In this document: positions 32,914 to 48,093 of the stretch, one piece after another
Numbering within the stretch: position 1 is the stretch's first letter
Layout of the letters: each line of letters begins with the position of its first letter
Assembly: GCA_037975125.1 (NCBI GenBank)
Contig: CM075853.1
Span: 35,411,113 to 35,475,112, forward strand
Length of the DNA: 64,000 nt
Reading direction: 5' to 3'
From: Latrodectus hesperus
Taxonomy: Eukaryota > Arthropoda > Arachnida > Araneae > Theridiidae
Position numbers and translations under genes: made by a program
Notes under the pieces: generated by a model
What the model saw: only the letters and a program-made list of their open reading frames with translations
Told to the model about the DNA's origin: nothing
The model's database searches: none

Positions 32914-32940
32914 TGGTCACATTAATGTGACAGGACAGTG
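32914..32940 (-). repeat. Right terminal inverted repeat of the Tc1-like element
   Basis: Read on the minus strand it begins CACTGTCCTGTCAC. It contains the same 16-bp palindrome (32916-32931) and is followed by the TA target duplication. Confidence 0.96.
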
Positions 32941-32957
32941 TATATATCATCTATTTC

Positions 32958-33671
<714 letters not shown>

Positions 33672-36600
33672 ATCAAGTTATTATTTTTGTGTGATGGAAA
33701 AAAGAATTGAGTAAAAATCAATTAATCATTTAATCAATTAAAAATATCAGACAAATGCATTCATCCAAAATTTATTTAGTTTTGTTCATCTGAAATTAAA
33801 TATATTATTTCTATATTGGAGAAAAGTAAATATAAAAAAAAATGATAAAAAAATGAATAAATAAAATTTAATATTGAAGCAAAATTAGTTGTCTTAAAAT
33901 CAATTTCTAAACTTAAGAACACCATCAAATTATTTCTCTGTAAGAATGAAATAAAAATAATAAAACAAAAAAATAAGAAAGATGATATGTTATCCTTGCA
34001 TGATATACTTAGCAATCGAATCTCACAAATTTATTGCTTCGCTGATCTTCTGGAATGAGAATTGGAATCTTGGCCGAGAAAAAGCTATAAATACTAAAAG
34101 TTTCTTTTTTAAATGACTTTTCTGGCAACAGAAGATCTTAAAACGTCAATGAAATTTTCTTTAAAATGATTTAGTTGAATATCTTCATATCAATAATTAT
34201 TAAATCAATATCATATATTAAATATTGGCTTATATATTTTTTTAAATTTGAAATTAAATAAATCGCACTTTGGTTTTTGTTTGGAATTTGAGTAATGCTA
34301 TCTTTTTCCTTCATTTGTAAAAATTTTAAACATGATCATAACAAATGGGATGTGGATTTAACATCAAAAAAATATTTTTTGTATTAAGCTGATGATCTTA
34401 TCATTTTTACAAATCATAGAAAATAATAATTGCATCATTAAATCATAGAAAATAATAATTACAATTAAAATAGCAAAAAACAAACTGAATAATAAAATTA
34501 TCAACAATTTGTTGCAGTTCCTTTTAATATGAATTGTGGTTGTATACGTTTTGGGGTGTTCATGCGAATACATTTGAAAGAGAATAGGATAAACTTAAAA
34601 TATGACCAACTTTTATTTCTAAAAAATGCTTTAGATATCTTAAAAAACATATGTTTACCATAGTTACATTTTAAGTTTAGTATTGTAACTTTTTTCATCA
34701 ATAAAATAAAAAATGTATTTCGTTAATCAACAACTTACTAATATTTGAAATAGTCTACACAAATAAGATATTTTAGATTTACAATAATATAATATATAAA
34801 AAAGAGTAACGATTTTGGTCGACTACTTATTTATTGAAATATATATATGTTTTAAAATGTTCTGATTACTTTGCTAATACTTACAGAATAACAATATTTA
34901 AATGCTAATATTTGTATATAATAATACCAATAAAGGATTTAATAATTTTATTTAATAAATACATAAAAATAGAAAAAATAGTAAAGCACTAATATTCACT
35001 AAACATACAGATTAGTTTCATTTAATTTTTAATTAATTAAACTTTAGAACTCTGAAATTAATGTGTTGTATTTATGGGGCTTTTTATTTTTAAAATGAAT
35101 CCTTTAAATATATATTTAGAAAAAATATTAGAAACTGTATCTTTGATATATTATTTTTGTAATTGCATTTTCTGTAAGAAATTGATAGAATTTTTATTTA
35201 CATAGAAAATTAATTTGTTTAATGAAAGTAAAAACTCAAGTAAAGAAGGTAAAAGCACAATTTGATCACATTTTAAAACATTTAAAGTTGAAAATTAAAA
35301 TAAAGTGAAAAGCTGCAATAAAACTTTCAAAATTTCTTCAATTTTATTTCTAATTCAAAAAATATAATTTCAATTTGGACTTATTACATAATAATTGTAT
35401 TTAACTTTCACTACTGAAGATTAGATGCAAAACAAATGTCAGTATCATCCAATATCTGTGACTGATTGTTACATTATATTTTATTGTTCTGTATAAATAT
35501 ATTATGCACTTACCAAGATTTGGGTCTGTTTCAAAGCTAATGTAGGTTATAAAATGAAGTATTTTTACTGCTCGTTGAAAATTTTGCGTTATCATTTATT
35601 TTAATAGTAGATATGTATAAGTAGATATCCTATGATCTACATTACTTACTAAATATGTGGCAGTTAAAAGGCATAGATTTACTGAAATTCAATTTTATTT
35701 GTTCAAAAACACCTTAGATATAAATTACAATTTCATTTAGGGACTAGTGTATATGTAATTCAAAAGTTTTGCTAAATTATAAATTTTACTTATTTCTAAA
35801 ATTCCTTTGTGAATGTTAAAAGATTATGCATAATTTATAAAGAAGCTTATTATAATCACTTACTTACGGAGCATTTGAAGAACATAAGAACATATTTTTA
35901 GGTACAAATCACATCAACACAATGTTGTTAATCGCCTTATCAAAAGTTTATACTCTTCTGTGCACTAATTTAGTGTTATCTTACACAAGGAAAGCAAAAT
36001 TCATTTCGTCTATTTCAAAATTCACCACCTTTGATCACAAAAATTGACGAAAGAAAACAATTTATAACTAATTCAAATTAGGTTTAAAATCTAAGGTTAA
36101 GTAAAAGGTTATAATGAAGCAAACTTCCCAATATAACAGAAATAAATTTATTCATAATTTAAGCTTCAAACATTTAGCGTCGCATATTTTTTCATTTGAA
36201 TCTGTAATTATTTTTAAATATGTGTCGAAATTATTTGGTAAAATCAAGTCTATTATGTGTAAATTATGAAATTATTTGAAATAATTGAATATAAAAAAGG
36301 TATTAGTGACCTATAATATCACTCAACTATGTTTAAAATATTTCATATGTTGTGATTTTTTAAGCAAAGAAAACTATCTTTTTATATTTAGCGCAAATTG
36401 TTATATTCATAATTTATATATTTAGTGTAAATCACGCCAAAATTGCAAAATTTGTCATTTTCAAACAATGAATGCTGAACTAGAAAATTATTGATAAGCT
36501 AATATAATATTTTGGAAGAGAAATTAAATTATATCCAAACTATTTCAAAATATGTGTTTCATAGACTAATAGTAAAAAGTAACGTTTAAAGATTAATAGA

Positions 36601-37960
36601 AAACAACTAACACTTTGTAACGTTCATCTCACAAATATCATTGAACACTGGTATTCTTTTGACCTTCTATTTGTATCAGTTTTATCCGAAATATTACCGT
36701 AATATGTATAATCATTCCTTAACGACAATTTCATGTGAATGTGATGTTTGTACTTTATAGAAAACAATTTTGATAGCTAAAGAATCCCATTTACTAGAAA
36801 AAATTTAAGATGAAAATGCATAAAATATTAGTAAACCCTTTCAGTATAGATAGCAAAAATAAGAAAGGAGTCTGTAAATTTTTTTATCAAAAATTGTCAA
36901 TTAAAGATTAACGCTTTTCAAAAACAAATCCTTGATTTCATTAAAATACACAATAAAATCACCATTTACGATATTTATAACTGTAATAATAATTGAAAGA
37001 GAATAACATCACATGACTAATAAGCAACAAAATATGACCAATCGCAAAAAAATCATACTTCCTTCCACAGCAATACATGCAAATATTTCAATAGAAATGC
37101 AGGTGTGCAGCGTCATTTTAACTATGCATCATTCCGACGAAATGAAAGAAAGAATGATGGAATGTGTTCATATGAAATAGCATTAAAAAATGTCAATAAA
37201 AATTTAATTAATCTTTAAAATTCATGTACTTCATATGAATAGTATTCAAAGAATGTTTTTTAATCACTTATGTAAATTAAATAAAAAAATTATTATTAAA
37301 TTATTTAAAAGTATATCAATACTAATGTTAATTCATTTAAATAAAAATAATCTCATAAGTGAAATATTAAAAAAAATATTTTCCATATGAATAGAAGGTT
37401 GGAAAAAAGTCCATTTATTAAATTTTGTTTAATTGCATTATTAATTGATGAATACTGCGTGTTAATTTTCACTTGCAAATGTATTATTTATCCTTTATTT
37501 TACTTAATCAGATAGGAATACGTGTGACTTGTGTTCTTTTTATAATTACTAAAATATTTATTTATTTTAATTATTATTTTCAAATATATTTACAAATTAA
37601 ATTAAATATTCAATTAATTATAATTTTTCTTTCATATGCTTGGATAATTAGTCAAAAGAACTATAGGAATATTAACTTTTATATAAAGAATTGTTTAAAT
37701 TGGGATGTAAAATTAGAAATTCCCTTAAATAGCGACTAAATACTTCAATTAGTTCATATTTTTATTTTTAAAAAAATGGCCTATTATGTTATTTCCCCTT
37801 GCAATAAATTAATTATTATAAACATCAAAATAAAAAATAAATAATTACGAATGCTGATATTTTAATTAAATGAATTTATTTTTGAATTAAGATTTACTAA
37901 ATATTTAAAAAAAATGCATCACAATGCTGATAAATTGCATTGCAATTCTTTAATTCTTTT

Positions 37961-37964
<4 letters not shown>
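33672..37964. other. A+T-rich spacer, no gene seen
   Basis: 4.3 kb without a convincing feature. A 21-bp direct repeat (AATCATAGAAAATAATAATT core) occurs at 34411-34431 and 34440-34460. Open frames at 33776-34015, 34364-34573 and 37473-37739 are Phe/Ile/Leu/Tyr-rich and fit chance in this composition. Confidence 0.6.

Positions 37965-38051
<87 letters not shown>
37965..38051. repeat. (TA)n microsatellite
   Basis: About 87 bp of uninterrupted TA. Confidence 0.97.
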
Positions 38052-38053
<2 letters not shown>

Positions 38054-38740
38054 CATTATTGTACTATTTTTCACAAAAATAATACCTTTATAAGCTTAGC
38101 TTAAAAGGAAACAAACTTATATTTACTGTTATCAAAAGAATATTTTAAGGATTAAAATATCAACTGTAAGTATTTCAGGTATTGAATAAGTCAATAAGCT
38201 TCTTAATAAATATGATAGTTTATATATCAGAATAAATTAATGATTTAAGCAATTATAAGTTATTCAATTTCCCTAGGAAATTAACTATTGAAAAGAAAAA
38301 ATTAGTTCTTTAAATATTGAAGTATGTCAAGTTAAAAATGAACTTATACAAAATAATTAGTACTTGATGCATTTGAAATATTAAAGAAAAAAAGTGGAAT
38401 AAATTACTGAATGATTTTAATCATTGTTTAGTTTATAGATGAGGGAAAGAAGATGCATATGAAGGTAGAAATAAGTAAAAACATATGCACACAAATAAAC
38501 TTATCGTGTGTTAAGTCGTATGATTATACATAATTACAAAATCAACAACTTGTAATAAAAAAGGTGATAAATTCTGAACATTTTAAACAAAACATATTTC
38601 AATTAGAAAAATATAAATATTTTAAATCATTATCTAACATTTCGTACACAAGAATTTTAAAAGCATAAATACACATGATTGGTATGGTGAATACGAATAT
38701 AAATGGTATGGTGCAATAAAAAATACAACACGGTTGGTAT
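38052..38740. other. A+T-rich spacer, no gene seen
   Basis: Nothing recognised. Confidence 0.55.
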
Positions 38741-39140
38741 GATGGTTAATACATAGTGGGCTCCCCCCAGACGATGCAATTCAGGCCGTACAAGACCTAT
38801 GCATGCTGAGTATGAAATTGTCGATCTGATCTTGGGAACTATTACATCACTCATCATGTTAGTTCTGGAACCCAGAATAATTCCTCCCCGAACGAGCAAT
38901 CCTGCACCACCGTAACGATGTAGTTAATGCTGTTCTCTTGGTGATAACGGGTGCCTGGCCTTCTCCATGTGAAAGTCCGGTGAGAATCAGATTGAAACTA
39001 AACCTGGACTCGTCGGAAAACATCATACAAGACCACTTTTGCGGTGTCCTCAATGCATGCTCTCTGCTTCAGGCTAACCGCAGGCGACAGTGAGTTGTAA
39101 TAAGTGGAATACATCTGACAGGCCTACGAGCATATAGATC
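38741..39140 (-). pseudogene. Tc1-like transposase fragment
   Basis: A decayed minus-strand fragment in a patch of higher G+C. From its right end, translation gives LYARRPVRCIPL, typical of the end of the DNA-binding half of many arthropod Tc1-like transposases, then a stop (39069-39071), then MMFSDESRFSFN with the first catalytic Asp (frame 38859-39053). The frame then shifts through TWRRPGTRY and again into GGIILGSRT (frame 38657-38899). The second Asp and the Glu region are not present. Both ends are truncated and I see no inverted repeats. It differs from the element at 31734-32940, which has FSDKSRF and a different linker, so it represents a second Tc1-like lineage. Confidence 0.85.
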
Positions 39141-39620
39141 TTTTTTCTTGTTGACCATAGTTTTCTTGTAGTTAAGTTCCAGAAATTTTTACTACATTTT
39201 TTGACGCAACGAAACGGAAAAAATTAATCATAGAATGCTAAGAAGTGATTTGCAATGAAGATTTGTCATTTTAAATTGCTAAGTAAAAAAAACTTTCAAG
39301 AAAATGTTACCTTGCAACGATTTTTTGATTTTCAAGAATTGCAGGATAAGAATTTAGTGGATGAAAATAAAAAGGCTTAAATAAGTTATACATACTTATC
39401 AGTATTAGAAATTAAATTATTTTTTTTAAAAATTATTACCAAGTATATCTGAACTTAAATCATATTCATAATAATAAAATGCTAAATGAGTGTTCATAAT
39501 TACTTTTTCAAAAAAATTTAGTTCATTTTACTGATTAAAAATTTTAAAAATTGTTTAAATTTCAACCATTACCATATAACGTTAAAAAGTCCTTACTAAA
39601 AATCTTTGTTCCATTCTATT
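39141..39620. other. A+T-rich spacer, no gene seen
   Basis: Nothing recognised. Confidence 0.55.
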
Positions 39621-39760
39621 CAAATTATTAGATATATTTTTATAAAAGAAATATAGATATGAATAATAAACTTTAACTCAATGTACTTGGGGATATGTAC
39701 ATTAAGCTAAAGTTTATTATTCGTAGCTATTTCTTTTATAAAAATATATCTAATAATTTG
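39621..39760. repeat. Long imperfect inverted repeat (about 65-bp arms, 10-nt loop)
   Basis: Left arm 39621-39686 and right arm 39697-39760 are reverse complements except for a short mismatched and 2-nt offset patch in the middle and about two further mismatches. The loop is TTGGGGATAT. The outer about 33 bp pair perfectly. No flanking duplication is obvious. Confidence 0.88.
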
Positions 39761-40799
<1,039 letters not shown>

Positions 40800-41099
40800 T
40801 CCTTCTTAGTATTGAATTATATATATATATATTTCACAATAAAAAATATAAAAATTGTATTTTATTTGGTCCATTTACTTGTGAATTAATGGAAATAATA
40901 ATAATTAATCGAAAAATGAATTAATGGAAAAAAATAGAAATCCACAAAACAAGTTCGATATGTAATATATAGATGAGTTAAAAAGACTGGCTGATATTAA
41001 TTTAAATATCATGTAAAAATATCCGATAAAGAAGAAAATAGAAGCAAAAAAGTTAAAATATTTGATATATTTGTGTTCTAGATACCGTAAAATCAATTG

Positions 41100-41370
41100 C
41101 ATGCAATCTTGATTTACTCAATTCAGTTCATTTGTCTTTTTTTTAAAGATGCAACTTGCACAAATTGACTTCTTGTTGATCATGTCAATAAAATTACAGA
41201 AGTCATCGAGGTTGACATTAATGATATCAGTCACAGCATTGCCAGGAACGGAAGATAGCCATCAAACAATTTTAAGCGATAATTTACACATGACATCTAA
41301 AATAAATCTTGATGTTTCTCTAAAATTAATGGATTTATATTATCTCTACCAAGTATAAATATATAGCATT
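41100..41370 (+). other. Short open frame after an acceptor-like site, unassigned
   Basis: A pyrimidine-rich stretch ending TTTTTTTTAAAG (41137-41148) precedes an ATG at 41149 that opens a 69-codon frame (to 41358). The frame is less biased than most in this window but matches no family I know, and the next frame also has an open stretch. It could be a decayed exon or chance. Confidence 0.2.
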
Positions 41371-44300
41371 TGTAAAAGCATTGTTTCTCATAATGGTTTT
41401 CAGTATGTGCATAATTATATATGAAATTGGTAACGGTATCTAGTTTTTAGATGAATAAAATCAAACTTTTTTATATAAATAATGTTTATTTCCTTGCTCT
41501 ACACTTATGAGAAAGAATTTAACATGAAATGTTTTTTCAAAATTACGTCAGCTCTTTCAAGATTTTCCTATGGTATTTTCTTTATAAAAGAAATATAAAT
41601 ACACGCATGTTATTGATTTTTTTAACTAATAAATGTTACTAATAAAAAAATTTCTGAAAATTGATGTTAACATAAATAAAATTATGTTACGTTGAAAATG
41701 CTATCACACTTTAATTGATTATTATCAAATACTTTTTAAAATTTACATTTTATCGATGCAAGTAAGATGGTAAAAAATGTCTCTATATTTCTGTTTATTC
41801 TTTCATATATTTTCCTCATAACATATGTCTTTTGAGCCAAAAATAATTAATTTAAAAACAAACTGCATTTTTAAAAATAATTTAGGACACATTAAAATTT
41901 AATTGCCTTCTATTTATTTAAAAATATATGTGACCAAAGTTTCCAATTAATATCTTTCTAAATTTAAATACATATTTTACTTTTCTTCCTATTAAATTCA
42001 TCATTATAAAAATAAATAATTATTAGCTAATAATAAATATTTATTAGCTTTATCATCACATTTATTTGTCCATTAAAATTTGATTAAAATCCACAAAAAC
42101 TAAAATAATCTTCCCTTAAGGAAAGATGTTTTCACCTTTAAAACAATGGATTTTTTAAAATAATTAAAAATGATTAATGGTTATAAATTAAAACAATAAT
42201 TAAGTAAATGAACTAATGATTATCTTATATTTTAAATTAGTTATTTTTGCGTGATTATATGGTGAGTAAAAAGAAAGTATAAAATTATTTTTACTTCATA
42301 AATTTTTTTTTTAAATCTCTAATTTTGAAATTTGTGTGATTTCCTTACAAATAAATTTTAAATGAAAGTTGAAATTGTAATTAAAATAAAGAATTATCAT
42401 TTTATGATTTTTAATATTTGCTTTGCTATAAGAAACTATATTAATCTAACATAGATAAAAATGACAATAAATTTTTATTGTATTTTTTTAAAAAAAACAA
42501 TCTTAATAAATGCTTAGTTTTCTTGAAAGATAAAGAAAAGTTTAGATTATGCTGGTTTATCAGTATATTTTACCTATTTTTATTAAATACTGTAAATGTA
42601 TAATCTATTCTAGTAGAATAAAAATATAATAGTAAATTAGCATTTTTATATTTAAAGTTAAACATTACATGATTCAATTTTTTTGATGACAAAATTTCAT
42701 TTTTAATTATCTGTGTCAAAAACTTAATTCTATTTTTAGCTTGCAAACATAAAATATTTTCAATAATGTAAATATATTAAATTTCAAACATATTTTAAAA
42801 AATAAAGTACATTTAACATTCATTTAAACTTTTGAAAAAAATTATTAAAATATTTATAATATGGAAAAAATACTTTTACAATATTTCAGAAGCCCTTTTG
42901 TTAAAAGGAATAAATTATGAATTAACGGTGTGATTATTATATTGTATAAGCAAATCGTTTTCAATTTTCATCATTTATTAATAAAAGTGTTTTTTATAAA
43001 GAAAAATACTTAAAAACGTATAAATTATATATTCTTTTGAAGCTTCTCAAAACTAATTAGCTTTTTATTTACAAAACTATTAAAATCCCATTATTTAAAG
43101 TTAAGTATCATTAGTTCTAATTATGTGCCATAAAGAGCACCTAAAGGCCTATCCTTAAATAACTAAGAACTTAAGAGAAAACTTTCAGATTCTTCATCAT
43201 AAATCAGAAAATTCATTGCTATTAAATTTTAATTATAGGTGTATATTAATAATTTTATAATGCCTAATTAAGAATGTTAATTATTTTTGCAATTACCATT
43301 AATCTTAATTTACTTAACTTTAAATCTAATATAGAAATTTAATTTTATATTCATAGTTTACAAATATGTATTATGGCCATGTTTTCAGAAAACACAATGA
43401 TATTAATAAGTTGAATTAGCTTATTTTAAAATAATTACTTAATTTTGCTTCCTTTTCATTATAAATACATTTATGATGTTTACAATCCTCTTAAAAGAAG
43501 AATTTAATAAATTCACAGCAAACAAATTTACCTAATTTTACCTAAATCCTTATATTCAGTACTTACTCAACAAAACGTATATAAAGTTACTATATTTAAT
43601 TAATAGATTAACTTATTTTTCATTAATAATTAATGAAGTTTTACCCGTTTGAATAAAATACATTTAATTTTTGTAATAAGGAAAAATGTAGAAAATAAAA
43701 TGTTTGCAATAATAAGTTATCGTATCAGATATTTTAGCAGCTGATATCATTTTATATTTATTGTTCTTATATTATTTTCAAGCTTTAAATATACATTAGA
43801 TTTAAACTGTGAGAAACAGAATTTTAATGTATATGATATAGCTAAATTACGTGTTTTAAAGTTCTTGTTATTTTTAAAACTAATTCTAATCAAAAGCTGC
43901 TTAGACAAATAAGAGTATTTCTATAATTTAAAACAAATAATAGAGAGAGAGTTAGAAATGCTCCAATTTACAAGATATATATATATCATATCATGTGTGT
44001 GTTAATTTTAGATAAAATATGTTAATGTAAAGCTAGCGTTACATAAGAATATATTTCTAATTCATTAATTTAAAATCTGAGAAAATGAGTCTGATTTGTT
44101 CTTACTCTTTAATATGCTCTACAGACTAATAAAATTAATTCCAGGAATTTTTTATTTAAATTTTGTTTATTAGAATAAATTACTTACTGGTTTACATGAA
44201 GTATCTAAAGTATCTGTTAACATGTTAAATATACAATGCAATTTGTCATCAGAATAAATCTGTTAAATAATATTATCTGCTTATAATAATATGCTTTTGA

Positions 44301-45586
44301 TAATTTTCAAGGAAAGGAAAAATAATCTATAACAGACCCACCAACAAACAATATAAAGGCAGATATAGATAGATAGATATAGATATATAAATATTATAAT
44401 AAAATTTATTAAAAAAAGTATTGGAAAACAAATGTGTTTATGAAATATTTTAAAAATAATAATGATAAAGTTTTTGAGATTATTTTGAAATTATTCACTC
44501 AAAAATACCACACTGTGTAATCTTGATAAAAATAACTCTTTATGATTATTATATCACTATTACTTATAAAATATCTGCATCTATATATTAATTAAACTTG
44601 GAGCTCCTCTAAAATAATTTTCAACTCGATTTAAATTGCATCATTTAAATTTTACAAAAGGGTTCCAACTTTTTTAACATTTGGAATATGCACTTTTTCC
44701 ACTGTGTAAGAAGCTTTGATGTATTTTTCTTTTCTCAATAAATATATAGCTTAGATGTTTGGCAAATTGTAAAGAAATGTTTATCTATTGAATACTTATT
44801 TTTAAAGTTTTTTTGTAATTGGATTAGGTCAAACTATTAAATTATTTCTGACACATTTGGTGATTCCATTATATTCAGATGCTATTTATATAGATAAGTA
44901 TAAATAAATTTATTTACTCTTTCATATTTTAATCTTCTGTAATAGAATTAATAAAACATTCCACTAAATTTCACTTAATTTACAAAATAAATTCACGATA
45001 ATATTTTTAGCATCAGATATCATTTTATATTATCTGATGCCAAAAATTGTCGAAATATAATTTTTTAACGGGAACGGGCTTAAAACTATTTTTTATGTAT
45101 ATTGAAGTAAAAAATAGAAAAAAAGTTTTGCTCAAAGATATTTTGAATAAATTTGAATACAAGTTTAGAAATAACATTGCTTTTTGAGAGTTAATGAACA
45201 GGCAGTTATTATTTTATATAGTATTTAAATTTTATTTCTAAAAGAAATTAATAACATTCATAGAATTTGATAAATATGCGTACATGTAAAAAGTGAAAAC
45301 ATCTATACCGTGCAATGAAATCAACATAAGAAACAATAAACCTAACTTTTTAACATTTATAATTCTGTAATATTAAGAGACCAATATTTAATATATATTA
45401 TAATAAACCAGTATTTTCAATTTTTAATAGAAAAAACTGGTTATCTGTCTGCAGAAAAATTACAGTATGAAATGTGTGTCTCTATCTAAAACTAGTATTT
45501 CATATAAAAATAAATGTGGTTAGTTTGTCACAAAATTATTTCAAAATTAATTTTGAATACTGTATTATCTTAGTATTTAATACAAT
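41371..45586. other. A+T-rich spacer, no gene seen
   Basis: No feature recognised in 4.2 kb apart from a small GATA/TA-rich patch near 44363-44390 and a 10-bp hairpin at about 45010-45040. Confidence 0.6.
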
Positions 45587-45643
45587 GATAAGAAGGTATT
45601 TTTATATGTTTATAGTAAAAACATATAAAAATACCTTCTTATC
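45587..45643. repeat. Perfect 25-bp inverted repeat, 7-nt loop
   Basis: Left arm 45587-45611 (GATAAGAAGGTATTTTTATA...) and right arm 45619-45643 are exact reverse complements around ATAGTAA. The arms are unrelated to those of the other hairpins. Confidence 0.9.
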
Positions 45644-47925
45644 TATATATTTTTAGTAAAAACAAATTAATGTCTATCAAGATAATTGATATCAGCAATT
45701 TTTATTGGATTTCTATGGTACTTTATATAGAAAAAAATTTATATCATAAACTGTCTCAACCAAAATATTATTGGAGTAGTTCATATTAATAATTTTTACA
45801 CTAAACAGACTTCTTTATCGCAAATGTTTTATAGAAAACGAAATTTGCATAAAAATTAATTGGGCTTCCTAATTACATTGTGTACATAGAATGCGATTAA
45901 GAAGTTCAATTAATTTAGATTTATTTTATTATTAGATGTTTATTTTTCCTTGCAGAAACATTTTCATTTTAAAACTGGTTTTGTACAATTGCGAAACAAT
46001 CTAAGATAATTTCCAAGAATCGTTAGATCCAGATCCTCGAATGTTTGCATTTTACGTATGGTTGTATATTTTTACTCCGCCAAATATCTCTTATATTTAT
46101 ATATTCATTTAATATTTCCTGTAATATAATTTTATTTGTTTGCCTCTTCTTACGTAATATTTTGAAAAAATAATAAATCATTAAGTAATAAAGTAAATAT
46201 GAAATTAATAAATGAAAGTATGATTTCATAAAGAATTATTTATTTATATGCATAATGACTTATTAATTTTTTTCACTTTTATATACATGTATGTAAACAT
46301 GTATGCTAATGTAATATTAAATCTGAGCAAATAATATGACTCTGTAGAAAATAGTTTAAAACATCATAAATTATGTTTTAAATACATATTGTACATTCAC
46401 TTTCCGTCTCTAATTCGAAGTAAAAAGTATAATTTTTAGTTTAATGTAAATTTTAAAGTTATATTCAATAAATTTTAGATACTGGATGCTAAATTACAGT
46501 TTTCTGTTTGTTAGCTATAGACATTTTTTTAAATTCAAGATAAACTAATTTTTTGCTCATTATTAACCTATTATAAAAGCGAATCAAATGAGGTGGAATT
46601 CTGCAAACAATATAGAATCTTCTTTTCTTGAAATTCAATGCAAATAACTTAAAAAATTTAATTGAAAAGCATAAAAAACAATTTAATACTCTCTGGCAAG
46701 AATAAAGCATTTCATACCTATAAGATTTAATGAATACATCAGTTGAAGTTTTACTTTTTCTTAAATTTAAAAAAAAGAAGAAAAAAACATAGTATAGTGC
46801 ATTACACAGAAATAAAAAGCCAGACAAAAATCATTGATCAAACATTTCTTTGGAGTCCTAATTCACATCATACTTTTTTTTTTAACAAAGGTACATGGTA
46901 TTCTATCCATAAATGTATGGATTCAGCTTTTATTTAAAGAAAGCTCATTCAAATTATTACTCAGTTTATATTTAGAGCCACATGGAACTCAGAAAAAAAT
47001 GATTTTCAATCCAATTAAGAGAGAAAAAATAACTACAAGTAAATCAGTTTCAATAGGCACGCTCTTAGCTATGTCTGATTATGCATTAGTTATTCTAAAA
47101 TACATAAAAAAAGAAATTATTATGTTGTCTCCTTTGTTAAATTATTTATTATTTTCGTAATTCAGAAAAAATACATAAATACATAAAAACTATTTTTGTA
47201 TATTTTATATAGATTTTATATTTCAGCAGAAAATATTAGAAAAGATTTTAATTAATTCTGTATCATTTGTCAGTGAATTCTGTATCATTTGTCAGTTTTT
47301 AATTTCATGTCATCATTATAACAGCAGTTTATTTTGGTATAACATACAGAATTTTCCACTAAATAAAAAGTTGTAATGGAAAAATTGTGAATAGTTTATA
47401 TATTTTCCTTCCTTCCCTTATTTCATGAGTTTTCTTTTTATTTTTGGATTGTAAATAGTTATACTAATTTTTAATCTCTTTTGAAAATGGTCTATTTGAA
47501 TTAGAACGGGTGTATGAAATGAGATCACACAATAAAGCAAATTGAAGTATACATAAAAAATTAAATAATATATTGAGAAACCGTAATTTATAAATAAAAA
47601 CAACTAATTAGAAATTCTGACTTCAGAAAAATTTATTGGATTTTCTTATATTAATCATAAAATTTATTATTTTTGCGTGCAAATATATGTTTAAGTACAG
47701 AAAATTAAATTCTGTGTAGAAAATAGAGAATAATTAGTATGAATAACAATCGGATTGGATTCAGTTTTGAACAATATTCTTATTCCAAAATATGCATTTC
47801 TATTTTGATATTCACTTTTCGAACAATTTGAACGGAGTTACATATTGAATAATAATTTACATTACATTTTAATATTTTAAATATGTAAAGCAAATTTAAT
47901 TTGCAATATAAAGATTTAATCTTAT
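45644..47925. other. A+T-rich spacer with a 22-bp tandem repeat
   Basis: Two exact or near-exact tandem copies of AATTCTGTATCATTTGTCAG plus two bases lie at 47254-47297. The 108-codon plus-strand frame at 46834-47160 and the 112-codon minus-strand frame at 46489-46827 match nothing I know and have the Phe/Leu/Lys bias of chance frames. Confidence 0.55.

Positions 47926-48093
<168 letters not shown>

Larger units (their letters stand above)
31734..32940 (+). mobile_element. Tc1-like DNA transposon, complete ends, broken transposase
   Basis: A 1207-bp element with 27-bp terminal inverted repeats differing at two positions, flanked by the TA dinucleotide at both ends (31732-31733 and 32941-32942), as Tc1/mariner insertion produces. 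It contains a single plus-strand transposase gene that is frameshifted and has two later stops. Size, ends and domain content are all typical of Tc1-like elements. The two lesions plus the frameshift make it non-autonomous, though intact ends mean it could in principle still be moved by a related transposase. Confidence 0.96.

Noticed and set aside
46489..47160. Two overlapping frames of 112 (minus) and 108 (plus) codons
   Set aside because: Residue bias follows the local A+T-rich composition, with no motif and no supporting context.
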